DNA of 32,128 nucleotides, taken from NCBI GenBank assembly GCA_945874535.1, contig CAMCGZ010000026.1:1-32128 (forward strand). Direction: 5' to 3'. A model generated the notes under the pieces. That model was not told the origin of the DNA. It did not search any database and saw only the letters and a list, made by a program, of their open reading frames with translations. Below, one piece after another: positions 7,855 through 16,189 of this stretch; the stretch's first letter is position 1, and every line of letters starts with the position of its first letter. The translations under genes and the position numbers were made by a program. The stretch comes from Bdellovibrio sp. ZAP7 (lineage in GTDB: Bacteria; Bdellovibrionota; UBA1018; CAIMNF01).

Positions 7855-9221
7855 CCCGGCATTGGTTTCCGATCCTGGCATGCTTGCTTTTCCAGGATCC
7901 AGCAGCGCTAGCCGCTCCACCGAAGAACAAGGGCTACCGGCGCCCCGTACCTGTGGTCCGTACCGTGGTTCCGGATCCCACACCGGCCCCCACCCCCGCT
8001 TTGGAATGGCGGGGCCGTCTCTACACGGATCAGTACTGGTTCACTGCAGGCTCACGCCCGGGGGAGTTCGAACATTCCTCGATTTCCGCCTGGCTCGATG
8101 TCTCTTCAGAGGTCACTTCGAAGTCCGGATTTCGCGGAGTGGTTCAACTGGACGCCTTCTACCGTGACATCAATCATCCTGATTCGAGTAGTGCCCGATT
8201 GAGGGTGAGAGAGGCTTATTACTCGTATCTGGGTGATGGAATCGAATTCAGGATCGGTCAGCAGATCATCCCGTGGGGACGTTCCGACGGAGTCAACCCC
8301 ACCGACTACTTCACGGCAAAAGACATGACCCTCTTGAACCCCGATGACGAGGTCAGGCGTCTCGGGGCTCCCGGATTCAGTTTGAATTACACTCCCGATG
8401 GCGGAGCCTCGCCCTTCACAGTGCAATTCGTTTTCCAGGCGGCCTATCCGCAAATGCGGATGCTGATTCCGGACCAGTCGATTCCCCCCGGCATCGTTTT
8501 CGAGAAAACCGCTCCCGCACCGGACTGGTTTCGTTCCGACTCGATGGAGGCCGGAGTGAAGCTCTCCTATCAACAATCCTCCTTCGACCTCTCTTTCTCC
8601 GCCTTCCGGGGGCGCTCCGCATATGCCCAGTACCTCTTCGATCTCCCCACCGCCTCGATCCGCGCGGTCCATCCCGGTGAAACCGCAGTGGGTGCTGACG
8701 GGTCCTTCACCTGGGATGCCCAGGTGTTCCGTTTCGAAACCGCCCTGCGGATGCCAGACAACGGCACGCGGGATGACCCGAACTTCGGGCTGGTCCAGCC
8801 TTGGCACTGGGACAGCACCATCGGAGTCGAGCGCCCCCTGGGGGACGACTTCAGGATACAGGCCCAGTTTCTGTACCGTTGGCACCTGTTTTACCCGAAC
8901 ACCATGGCCTTTCTGCCCGTACAGGTCGCTGTCGGGAATGCGAATGCCCTCATTCTCAATTATCAGGATCAGGGCAACCCGGGAGGCACCCTCCGTCTGG
9001 CCTGGCAACGGGACGGTTCGAACCTGACCGCAGATGTCTTCATGGTCGGCTACTTTGCCAGCGGCGAGAGTTACCTGATCCGTCCCCAGGTGGGATACAC
9101 CCCGTTCACCAACATGAAGTGGGTTGCAGGTGCTGACCTGTACGGAGGCAATCCCGATCGGCCCCTCGGTGCACTCCGCTCCAGGAGTCACCTGTTTTTC
9201 GAGGCGAAATATGTATTCTGA
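7851..9221 (+). CDS. DUF1302-like outer-membrane beta-barrel protein
   Basis: 456 residues: a signal peptide (FPILACLLF to AALAA), a short Pro-rich linker (PDPTPAPTPAL), then alternating amphipathic strands to the C-terminus, ending in KYVF with the terminal Phe typical of barrels folded by BamA. The segment FRIGQQIIPWGRSDGVNPTDYF is characteristic of DUF1302-like barrels, which in other genomes often sit beside LolA-like or DUF1329 proteins and RND/ABC pumps. It starts inside the stop of the LolA-like gene (ATGA), so stoichiometric expression is likely. It may be the outer-membrane acceptor or exit point of the ABC system; this is inferred from context only. A 391-residue antisense frame here is a shadow. 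Confidence 0.87.
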   Translation: MTRHWFPILACLLFQDPAALAAPPKNKGYRRPVPVVRTVVPDPTPAPTPALEWRGRLYTDQYWFTAGSRPGEFEHSSISAWLDVSSEVTSKSGFRGVVQLDAFYRDINHPDSSSARLRVREAYYSYLGDGIEFRIGQQIIPWGRSDGVNPTDYFTAKDMTLLNPDDEVRRLGAPGFSLNYTPDGGASPFTVQFVFQAAYPQMRMLIPDQSIPPGIVFEKTAPAPDWFRSDSMEAGVKLSYQQSSFDLSFSAFRGRSAYAQYLFDLPTASIRAVHPGETAVGADGSFTWDAQVFRFETALRMPDNGTRDDPNFGLVQPWHWDSTIGVERPLGDDFRIQAQFLYRWHLFYPNTMAFLPVQVAVGNANALILNYQDQGNPGGTLRLAWQRDGSNLTADVFMVGYFASGESYLIRPQVGYTPFTNMKWVAGADLYGGNPDRPLGALRSRSHLFFEAKYVF

Positions 9222-9236
9222 TACCGGGGGCTCCGC

Positions 9237-10073
9237 ATGATCCGTAGAATCGAGATCCTTGAGGCGGGCCATACCCATCAACTCGAATACTTCGCAAATC
9301 CGGTATCAGGAAAGTTCGAGACGGTCCGCTTCCCGACCACTGTGGCCCTGATCGAACATGCGGCCAGAGGATTGATCCTGTTCGACACTGGCGTCACTCC
9401 CCGACTCCGGCATCTGCTCAAACGCTTTCCGGAACACCTGTTCTCGAATCTATTCTCGATCCGGATCGACTATGAAACCACCGCGGTTCACCAGTTGAAG
9501 AATCTCGGAATCCGGCCGGATGAAATCCGGCATATTGTGCTTTCGCACTTCCACTCGGATCACATCGCAGGAGTGAATGACTTCCCTACTGCCAGGTTCT
9601 TTTTTTCTCCCGAGGAGTACCGCTCGATGTGCGGGCTCTCGAGATTCGCCCGACTCCGGCATGCTTTCGTCCCGGAACTCCTTCCGCCGGACTTCGTTCA
9701 GCGAAGGTCAGAGCCGGGAGCGGAAACAGACCTTCCCCAGCTCGGGCCCGGATTCTCGGGACGCGACCTATTCGGCGATGGCTCGCTCTTTTTGGTGCCT
9801 CTTCCGGGGCACAGTCTCGGACACCAGGGTTTGTTCGTGCCAGATTATCTGGGAAAACCCTGGTTTTTTGTCGGCGACGCAGCCCACCTCAGTTCCTCGA
9901 TCCGGGACGGGACTTCACCCGTGAGTCTGGGAGCGAAACTGATCTTCCACGACACCGAACAGTACAATGAGACCCTCAGTCGGCTCCGGGGTGTGCCCGA
10001 AACAGTCTGCCTGCTCCCCTGTCACTGCAATGAAGCTTTCCAGAGGGCGAAGACTCAGTTGGTGAGTCCCTGA
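9237..10073 (+). CDS. metallo-beta-lactamase-fold hydrolase
   Basis: 278 residues without a signal peptide. The binuclear metal motif HFHSDHIAG lies at about 104-112, followed by PGHSLGHQG, the bridging Asp in VGDAAHL and a late His in LLPCHCNE, so all expected metal ligands are present. The arrangement is closest to the lactonase/AttM-like branch of the superfamily (N-acyl homoserine lactonases and relatives), but substrate cannot be assigned from sequence alone. The start at 9237 follows GGGGG by six bases and is 15 bases after the barrel gene, so it is probably the last gene of the same operon. Its end overlaps the convergent glycosyltransferase-like gene by 19 bases with no terminator visible between them. 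Confidence 0.88.
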   Translation: MIRRIEILEAGHTHQLEYFANPVSGKFETVRFPTTVALIEHAARGLILFDTGVTPRLRHLLKRFPEHLFSNLFSIRIDYETTAVHQLKNLGIRPDEIRHIVLSHFHSDHIAGVNDFPTARFFFSPEEYRSMCGLSRFARLRHAFVPELLPPDFVQRRSEPGAETDLPQLGPGFSGRDLFGDGSLFLVPLPGHSLGHQGLFVPDYLGKPWFFVGDAAHLSSSIRDGTSPVSLGAKLIFHDTEQYNETLSRLRGVPETVCLLPCHCNEAFQRAKTQLVSP

Positions 10074-11797
10074 CCGCGACCTTCTGCCTGAGATGAATCC
10101 ACGGCCCGCGGACGTGCCAGCTCGAGGGTTTTCGTCGTCCAGGCATTCAAAAGATCCATGCCTTCAATCATCAGATCCAGTGCCTGAATGGTTTCTTTCG
10201 CCATACCCGAAAGCGTCTGGCTTTCGAGATTGTGAATCCTCTGGCGATACCACTTCAACAAGCATTCGAGCTCGGGCTCGACTCGCGTCACCCGTCCAAT
10301 CAGGGCTTCCATCTCGAGGAGTTTCTTCCCGCAAGATTCGATCGCCTCACGATCCTCGACCGTCATCAGATGCCCGTTCCGGTTGCGTGAAGCAAGAGTC
10401 TCGAGTTCGCGCGCGGTTCCGCTCGCGCCACCGACAATCTGACTGATGACCTGAACGGAATCCCGGAGACTCCGGATACGCTTGATCAACGCGGAGCTCA
10501 GGGTCAATTTGGCGGCTTCTTGTTCGAGTTCCGGTAACCATCCACAAAACCACGCACGGGCCATTTGTCCCCGGACCCGGTAAATCCAAGCTTCGAACTC
10601 ACGGATCGCTCCGGCGGTCTGTTCGTAACAGACTCCGCCCCCTTCATTCGAAGGCCGGATCCTCGATTTGTAGATCTGAACGGTCTCGAGTTGGCGGTTG
10701 CAGCCCAGGTGATCGAAGTGCCCCTGTAGGGTGAGTGAGTTTTTATGGAACCACTCACTCTGGTAATAGGACCAGGCGGCATAGGCGGCATCGGGATCCC
10801 ATTCCTTGGACGCGGCCAGAACCACATGGCCGTTACCGTATGGACCCGTTTCAGCCCATTTTAGGCCGAATTCGCGGACTTCGGGACCGGTCGAATAAAA
10901 CACCCGCAAATTCACCAGGGACGCGAGGTCAACGAGAGGATCCGCCCCCGCGCACAACCAAGCACATTGGGAGAACACACTCAAAGTCGTATCGAAACCG
11001 GTGCTTGGATCCAGACGGATGACTCGCGGACTGTCCGGAAGGTCTCGAATATCTCCGGGTCCTACCACAACCATTCCGTAATCGGGATTCCGACGGAGGA
11101 CTCGCTCCATCCATTCCGACATCCGGGTCGGTGCGGAGGATGCGGAAATCGCAACCCACTTGAGCCCCTTGGGCCGTCGGGTCCAGTTGTCAGGAGATTC
11201 AAGTGAAACCGTTTTAAAGAAGTAACGGGAAGTCACCTGATGGTTTCCTGCGTCCTGAGCAGGCTCGCCGGCATGAATCTGGAGAGCGGTCAGGAGCTGG
11301 GTCGTGACCAGATCGGTTTCATGGATGTCTTGTTCCACTCCCCCCTGGCTCCAGGCATGACGGTACATGCTCCAGGCATCGAAAGACCCCTGGCTGGAAT
11401 CCTCGCGGAAATGATCGCCCAACTTCACGATGGCAGGAATGAGACTGGTGGCAATCGATGCCATCCTAGAGGTCGGTCCATTGCCGGTCCAGTTGGCGAG
11501 AATGTCGAATTTGCGCTCGACCACCGTTCCGAGCCAAGAGGCCACACTTTGAAGCGCGTTTTCACGATTGAGCCCCTGAGGGAGAGTCAGGACTTCATCC
11601 ATCCACTCCACACGGGAAACCGGATCCACACCTTCCGACCGGACCAGCATTCGAACGCGAATCGCGGGATAAAGCTGCTTCACAGCCTTTAATGCCATGA
11701 GAGATCGCAAAACCTCGGACAAGGATCCCATTTGAACGATCAAAAGCTCGAGCGGGCGTCGCGGTTCCTGTCTTGCGGTTTCGACCGGAGTATTCAT
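10055..11797 (-). CDS. divergent GT9-like glycosyltransferase with helical C-terminal domain
   Basis: 580 residues. The first ~340 resemble the heptosyltransferase (GT9, GT-B) fold: an N-terminal strand-loop (LLIVQMGSLSEVLRSLMALKAV), then a second Rossmann half (KWVAISASSAP, YGMVVVGPGD) and a nucleotide-sugar region (CAGADPLVDLASLVNLRVFY, GPYGNGH). Two usual residues are altered: the Asp of the N-terminal G-D motif is Glu, and the D-x-G-x-x-H motif reads ADPLVD. Activity is therefore uncertain. Residues ~350-580 are helical and not recognised. The start overlaps the 48-residue gene (ATGA). As the last gene of the flagellar cap operon it may modify a flagellar protein, or be a non-catalytic relative; this is inference. 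Confidence 0.6.
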   Translation of the reverse strand: MNTPVETARQEPRRPLELLIVQMGSLSEVLRSLMALKAVKQLYPAIRVRMLVRSEGVDPVSRVEWMDEVLTLPQGLNRENALQSVASWLGTVVERKFDILANWTGNGPTSRMASIATSLIPAIVKLGDHFREDSSQGSFDAWSMYRHAWSQGGVEQDIHETDLVTTQLLTALQIHAGEPAQDAGNHQVTSRYFFKTVSLESPDNWTRRPKGLKWVAISASSAPTRMSEWMERVLRRNPDYGMVVVGPGDIRDLPDSPRVIRLDPSTGFDTTLSVFSQCAWLCAGADPLVDLASLVNLRVFYSTGPEVREFGLKWAETGPYGNGHVVLAASKEWDPDAAYAAWSYYQSEWFHKNSLTLQGHFDHLGCNRQLETVQIYKSRIRPSNEGGGVCYEQTAGAIREFEAWIYRVRGQMARAWFCGWLPELEQEAAKLTLSSALIKRIRSLRDSVQVISQIVGGASGTARELETLASRNRNGHLMTVEDREAIESCGKKLLEMEALIGRVTRVEPELECLLKWYRQRIHNLESQTLSGMAKETIQALDLMIEGMDLLNAWTTKTLELARPRAVDSSQAEGRGQGLTN

Positions 11798-11940
11798 ACC
11801 GCCTCCCGGGCGGCAACCGCGAGCTCTTCGGCTGTCAGAATCTCGAGGGCCAGCTCCTCCACCAATTGGAGGGTATTCTTGGGCCTCTGATCCGGGTCTT
11901 GAATGATTTTTCCTTGTAGAAGTTCGATGTCAGCTACCAT
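11794..11940 (-). CDS. 48-residue protein between TPR and glycosyltransferase-like genes
   Basis: A short frame easily missed by gene callers. The ATG at 11938-11940 is preceded by GGAGG with a four-base gap and translates to 48 residues starting MVADIELLQGKIIQDPD and ending LAVAAREAV. The composition is acidic and largely alpha-helical (NTLQLVEELALEILTAEEL). It is coupled to the downstream gene by a four-base ATGA overlap and lies 33 bases after the TPR gene stop, which supports real translation. No family is recognised; a small adaptor or stabiliser of the TPR/glycosyltransferase pair is possible but unproven. The ribosome binding site sits in the loop of a small inverted repeat (CTGTC..GACAG). 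Confidence 0.65.
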   Translation of the reverse strand: MVADIELLQGKIIQDPDQRPKNTLQLVEELALEILTAEELAVAAREAV

Positions 11941-11973
11941 CTGTCCTCCATGACAGTTGATCCAGGCGTCGGT

Positions 11974-13122
11974 TCACTCCGCCTCGATTCGGTTCATCAG
12001 GTCTTTCGCACCCTGGTGATCAGCCTTGATCTGGAGAATCCTTCTCGCAGTGATCGCAGCTTCATTTTTCTTTCCGACGTGGAATTGCAGTCCGGCCAGG
12101 CTGTACAACAGGCTTGGGCTCACGGGCGCGACGTCCACATAAGAAGAAAGCAATTTCTCGGCATGAGCGTACTTTTTGATTTCGTACGCGCACTTGACGA
12201 GGTGGAAAATGGCAGTGGAATTCCGGAGATTCAACTCCAATGAGCGGGCAAAGGCATCGTGAGCGGATTCCTTGTTTCCTTCGGAAACATGACACAGTCC
12301 GAGTCCTACCCACGCTTTGTCATTTTCAGGATTCGCAGCAACTGCATCCTGGTAGCAACGCTTGGCTTCGACCGCCTGACCCTGCTCCAGATAGAGAGAA
12401 CCGAGATTGGCCTGAACCTCGTCGCTTGCCGGACTCAGCTCGAGGGCTTTTTTGTAAGCACGCTCGGCATCGACCACCTGACCCAAACGGGCCATGCAGT
12501 TTCCGATCATTTTCTGGTATTCGGCCTTTTCTTGGGTTCCGAGATCCAGAGAACGGAGGGCGCGGGAGAGCGCTTGGGCAGCCTCTTGATCCCGACCTTG
12601 TTGAACGAGAAGTTGGGCCAACAATTGGTAACCAGGCTTGTTCGGAGCAAAAGCCACCGAGTCCCAGGCAAACTGAATCGCCTGATCGACCATGCCTTCA
12701 CGATCTGAACAGGCCGCAAGCCCGGCGTAGGCGATATCACTGGCCTCGCCCGATCTCAAAATGGCCCGGAACACATTCCGCGCAAGGGCCACCTCGCCAG
12801 CCGCGAGCAAAATTTGTGCATTTTCAGCAAGATAGGGGATGTCTTCTTTTTCGGTGGCCGCGGACCCGGCCACTGCGCCACTCCCGGTTTCCGAGACGGC
12901 TGGAGCACTGACAGGCTCCTGAACCGGTGTGTTCATGAAGGGGGGCGGGGTCACCGCCTTCATTTTCGGGGTCCGGATTTGGGCAAGGTAGTACTCATAC
13001 TGGTACTCCTCGTCGCTGTCCTGGAGGTGGATGGCCACATCTTCGAGAGAGGCCACACTAAAGAACCGGGTGTTGTCGGATGAAGAGTTTTGCGAAAGCT
13101 GTCCCAGTTGTTCAAACATCAT
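11974..13122 (-). CDS. tetratricopeptide-repeat protein of the flagellar operon
   Basis: 382 residues, cytosolic (no signal peptide). The first ~95 are polar and contain a Pro-rich stretch (TPPPFMNTPVQEP). From ~95 on there are about eight TPR-like helix pairs, clearest in AYKKALELSPASDEVQANLG, CYQDAVAANPENDKAWVGLG and AFARSLELNLRNSTAIFHL. TPRs bind protein partners. The gene lies 14 bases after the FliT-position gene and upstream of the 48-residue and GT9-like genes. One idea is that it delivers a flagellar protein to the transferase, in the way TPRs present substrates to O-GlcNAc transferases; the sequence does not prove this. Two adjacent ATGs (13122, 13119) are possible starts, with only a weak GTGAGA upstream. 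Confidence 0.85.
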   Translation of the reverse strand: MMFEQLGQLSQNSSSDNTRFFSVASLEDVAIHLQDSDEEYQYEYYLAQIRTPKMKAVTPPPFMNTPVQEPVSAPAVSETGSGAVAGSAATEKEDIPYLAENAQILLAAGEVALARNVFRAILRSGEASDIAYAGLAACSDREGMVDQAIQFAWDSVAFAPNKPGYQLLAQLLVQQGRDQEAAQALSRALRSLDLGTQEKAEYQKMIGNCMARLGQVVDAERAYKKALELSPASDEVQANLGSLYLEQGQAVEAKRCYQDAVAANPENDKAWVGLGLCHVSEGNKESAHDAFARSLELNLRNSTAIFHLVKCAYEIKKYAHAEKLLSSYVDVAPVSPSLLYSLAGLQFHVGKKNEAAITARRILQIKADHQGAKDLMNRIEAE

Positions 13123-13136
13123 GTTTTTCGTCTCAC

Positions 13137-13586
13137 TTAAACCGTTTGATCAATCCCGTCTCCAGTCGGGGACTGGGATTGGCTTTTAAACTTCGACACC
13201 GCCTCTTTTTCCTTGAGGCTTTTCAGAATCCGGCTGCGTAGCTCGTACCCTGTACCTTGAATGTATAGAAAAAGTGACTGATCCGTCAATTGAATCTCGC
13301 GAATGATGGTCATCACCCCGTCAAGAACCTCCTTGAAGCCCGGATCGGACTGCAGACGGATCACCTCGGGGGGTAAAAGTGCCTTCTTGGCCTGGTCGAT
13401 TTCGGCGTCGAGCGCCTGCATGACCCGGAGATTCGCCTCACGGACATCCGAAAGCTCGTCGATCAGATCGAGTTTCTCTTCAATCTCGACCCCTTCCTTC
13501 GAAAGGGATGTGTGAAAACCGCGCGTCCGCTCCAGGAAACTGCGAAGGAGCCTCTGCTTTTCTTCAAATAGCTTGATGATTTTCAT
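13137..13586 (-). CDS. FliT-position flagellar protein (putative chaperone)
   Basis: 149 residues, highly charged and predicted almost entirely helical (FEEKQRLLRSFLERTRGF, EKLDLIDELSDVREANLRV). The ATG at 13586 overlaps the fliS stop (ATGA), which fixes the start; a longer upstream frame is not needed. In many bacteria fliD-fliS is followed by fliT, encoding a small helical chaperone of FliD. Size, helicity and position match, but sequence similarity is too low for me to call it FliT outright. It could be another export chaperone or lineage-specific. Confidence 0.65.
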   Translation of the reverse strand: MKIIKLFEEKQRLLRSFLERTRGFHTSLSKEGVEIEEKLDLIDELSDVREANLRVMQALDAEIDQAKKALLPPEVIRLQSDPGFKEVLDGVMTIIREIQLTDQSLFLYIQGTGYELRSRILKSLKEKEAVSKFKSQSQSPTGDGIDQTV

Positions 13587-13972
13587 CCTGCGTTCACTTT
13601 CTGTTGTTTGACCTGTTCGATGGCACCCTTCCACCCTTCGAGGAGATTCTCGAGGAGCTTCCGGGCCTGGTCGAACTTGGTCGGATCGTTTTCGAGGTTG
13701 CCCCGGGTGATCTGTTCGATCATGAAGGCATAAAGACGCTCGAGGTTCTTGGCAATATCGCCCCCCACATTGAAATCGAGTGAATTCGACAACTCATTGA
13801 TGATGTCATGGGCCTTTCCGACCGCAACGCCTTTCCCTGCCAGATCTTTGGTCTGGGTGCATTCGGATGCTTTTTTAAGATACTTGATCGCACCTTCATA
13901 AAGCATGATGAGCACCTGCTCACGGGATGCAGTGGTCACGGCTGTTTGCTTGTATGCGTTGAACTTACTCAT
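13583..13972 (-). CDS. fliS: flagellar export chaperone FliS
   Basis: 129 residues with the classic FliS pattern: an N-terminal NAYKQTAVTTASREQVLIML (the conserved Y-x-x-x and LI-x-MLY-x-G-A region), then AHDIINELSNSLDF, NLERLYAFM and a helical end. FliS is a small cytosolic helical bundle that binds flagellin's C-terminus and keeps it unfolded for export. AGGAGG lies eight bases before the ATG and overlaps the fliD stop; the intergenic gap is four bases, so fliD and fliS are coupled. Confidence 0.95.
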   Translation of the reverse strand: MSKFNAYKQTAVTTASREQVLIMLYEGAIKYLKKASECTQTKDLAGKGVAVGKAHDIINELSNSLDFNVGGDIAKNLERLYAFMIEQITRGNLENDPTKFDQARKLLENLLEGWKGAIEQVKQQKVNAG

Positions 13973-13976
13973 GGAT

Positions 13977-15377
13977 TCATCCTCCTAATAACTGCGATAC
14001 CGGATTTCCTCCGCCACCCCCGAGGGTGGCAGAAAGATAACTTTGTTGCCGCTGAAGCTCGGACAGGGATCCTTGCAAACGGCTGAACTGGTTGGTCAGC
14101 GACTCGGTCTTCTTCTCGATCGCACGCTGCTTGCTGGATATCGATTCGTCGATCTGCCGGATCCGTGCCTGGAGACCCTTTTCCCGGGCCACCATCACTC
14201 CGCCCTGTACGTTGGCGAAGCCGTCCATCACCGACTTCAGCTGGGTGATGAAACCCCGTTCTCCGGATACGGCCTCGGCCACACCTTCGAAGTCCGACTC
14301 GAGCGCTTTCTGGAATTTCTCTTCTTTGAGCTGGACCACGCCCTTCTTGTCGAATTCGATTCCGAGCTCGCTCAAATGCACCACCTTGAACGAGTCCTCA
14401 TTCTCAGTATGGGACCCGAAGCCCTCGTGCATGAGGTTCCTGAGACGGAATTCGATGTTCTGAAGAGAAGTATCGCCCGCGAACGTGCTCTTGGTGTCCG
14501 AACTCTCATTGACCGCGTTCTGCTTGTTGATGAAGTCGAGGACTCCGTTGATTCCCTCGACCACCCTTTTGACCTTGTCGGTGACCTTGGCGTAATCGGC
14601 CTTCACATTGAAAGTGAACTTCTGACCGGGCTTGGCCTGTTTCAATTGGACTCCGATCCCTTGAAGAAAATCGGGGACTTCGTTTCCGGGGAGCTCGATC
14701 TCGAATCCATCCACCACCAACAATGCGTTTTTGGCCCCCTTGTCCTGGTCGATGTACAACTCCTCCTGACCATCCACGAAGTACATTTGCGGAAACTTCA
14801 CCTCGCTCTCGGAACCGTCTTTCTTGGCGGTGATCACGAGTCGATAGGGTTTTTCGGTATCGGTCACATCCTTGAGGACGGTGGCCTTCACCGGACTGTC
14901 GAGCATGAGATTGATCTTATTGGCGACACCGTACAGGGAGGCATCTTCCTCGGTGACGTAGATGTCGTGGCTTTTGCCATCGGGAAGATCGAAGGAGATG
15001 GATCCCACGCCGAGAACCTTTTTGTTCGGATCGCTGAATCCGTTGGAGATCATCGAAGATCGCTCTGCGAGCTCCTTGATCTCGACTTCCCAACTCCCGA
15101 CGTTGGCCTTTTCTTTATCGACATTGACCGCCATGAGCTGGGCACCATCACCCAATTCGGCCCTCAATTCTTTGAACTTCGAAAAGCCGATCATCGACTC
15201 TAGAGAGCCTTGCAGTGCGGAGAATTTCCCTTTGAAATCACCAAAGAGCTTCAATTTAGCGTTTTCCGCCTCCTTGCGCTTCTCGAGGGATTTGACCGGC
15301 TGTTTTTCAGCCTCGATGATGGCGTTCAAAGCCTGTTTGAACTGGCCTCCGCCCATGGGATCAAAACGTAAACCCAC
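13977..15377 (-). CDS. fliD: flagellar hook-associated protein 2 / filament cap FliD
   Basis: 466 residues. The N-terminus (VGLRFDPMGGGQFKQALNAI, then EKQPVKSLEKRKEAENAK) and a long central region followed by a C-terminal coiled coil (IDESISSKQRAIEKKTESL, FSRLQGSLSELQRQQSYL, then SQLLGG) match FliD, which caps the growing filament and guides flagellin folding. FliS and a FliT-position gene follow directly. I choose GTG at 15375-15377 because AAGGAGG precedes it by about nine bases and the product then starts as FliD proteins usually do; an upstream ATG at 15401 would place that site inside the gene. A 386-residue antisense frame here is a shadow. Confidence 0.93.
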   Translation of the reverse strand: MGLRFDPMGGGQFKQALNAIIEAEKQPVKSLEKRKEAENAKLKLFGDFKGKFSALQGSLESMIGFSKFKELRAELGDGAQLMAVNVDKEKANVGSWEVEIKELAERSSMISNGFSDPNKKVLGVGSISFDLPDGKSHDIYVTEEDASLYGVANKINLMLDSPVKATVLKDVTDTEKPYRLVITAKKDGSESEVKFPQMYFVDGQEELYIDQDKGAKNALLVVDGFEIELPGNEVPDFLQGIGVQLKQAKPGQKFTFNVKADYAKVTDKVKRVVEGINGVLDFINKQNAVNESSDTKSTFAGDTSLQNIEFRLRNLMHEGFGSHTENEDSFKVVHLSELGIEFDKKGVVQLKEEKFQKALESDFEGVAEAVSGERGFITQLKSVMDGFANVQGGVMVAREKGLQARIRQIDESISSKQRAIEKKTESLTNQFSRLQGSLSELQRQQSYLSATLGGGGGNPVSQLLGG

Positions 15378-15424
15378 GCTTGAAGTCCTCCTTGACCTCA
15401 TCTCTTATTTTGAAGGAATTCCCA

Positions 15425-16189
15425 CTAAAATCCAGGGAAATTGCGGCGTGAGATCATTTCTCCATCAGATTCCGGGAAATTCCCGCAGACTAGAAATTGA
15501 CGGTGAACCGGCGGATAACCCATATTGAAATAAAAGCCGCCTGCCGAGTCAAGGTCGTGACAGTGACCAAGGATCACACCGTCAAATCCCCGAGCTCGGA
15601 TCGCGGAGGCGAACTCCCGGAATACCTTTCTCAGGGAATCCCGCCGGAAGGGGGGCCAGCTTTCCGGTAACTCCCCGGCCTGTCGCTCCGGGGACCTCGA
15701 AAGCCGTGAAGCCACCCGGTCGATCCAAGCACCGGGGAGGATTCGCGCCAGACCCTGCAGGGGGGGCGATCTGAAAAAAGCCCTGAGTTGCAGGTAGCCG
15801 ATGTCGTTCTGATCGACCAAATCGCCATGGGCGACATAAAGCTTGCGGACGCCGGTTGCCCCCTCCATTTCAACACAGACCGCCTCGGGCTCGAAGCGGA
15901 CTCCGCGGGGCAGGAACCCCGACAAATGGAAGTCATGGTTACCCTCGATATAGAAGACCCGCACCTGTCGCGAGAGCAATCGAACGACGGAATCGATGAA
16001 ATCCCGGTGCTTGATCCGGAAGTATTCGGAATCACCGACCACCAGATCGAAGATGTCTCCGGCAAAAACCACCGCATCCCCCTCACCCGCAGGTTCCTCG
16101 AGGGCGGCGATCAGCGAACGGTATAAAGGCTCATTAGGACGGGTCAGGTGCAAATCCGAAAAGACCCAAACCCGGCGAAACCGTTCCAT
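15425..16189 (-). CDS. lpxH: LpxH-type UDP-2,3-diacylglucosamine pyrophosphohydrolase (metallophosphoesterase)
   Basis: 254 residues of the calcineurin-like phosphoesterase fold. All metal motifs are present: SDLHL (D12, H14), GDIFDL (D45, D48), EGNHDF (N84, H85), AHGDLVDQND and GHCHDLD. The SDLHL...GDIFDL...GNHDF set with about 250 residues is typical of LpxH, which hydrolyses UDP-2,3-diacylglucosamine to lipid X in lipid A synthesis at the inner membrane. Start and stop are shared with the upstream FlaG-like gene (TGATG, one base). fliD follows 47 bases later with its own ribosome binding site and no promoter visible between. A different phosphoesterase specificity is possible. Confidence 0.75.
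   Translation of the reverse strand: MERFRRVWVFSDLHLTRPNEPLYRSLIAALEEPAGEGDAVVFAGDIFDLVVGDSEYFRIKHRDFIDSVVRLLSRQVRVFYIEGNHDFHLSGFLPRGVRFEPEAVCVEMEGATGVRKLYVAHGDLVDQNDIGYLQLRAFFRSPPLQGLARILPGAWIDRVASRLSRSPERQAGELPESWPPFRRDSLRKVFREFASAIRARGFDGVILGHCHDLDSAGGFYFNMGYPPVHRQFLVCGNFPESDGEMISRRNFPGF

Noticed and set aside
8106-9281. 391-residue - strand frame opposite the beta-barrel gene
   Set aside because: The + strand product has a signal peptide, DUF1302-like motif and terminal Phe; the antisense product has no recognisable feature.
14043-15203. 386-residue + strand frame opposite fliD
   Set aside because: Antisense shadow caused by codon bias; fliD has its own strong start site, correct length and operon context.
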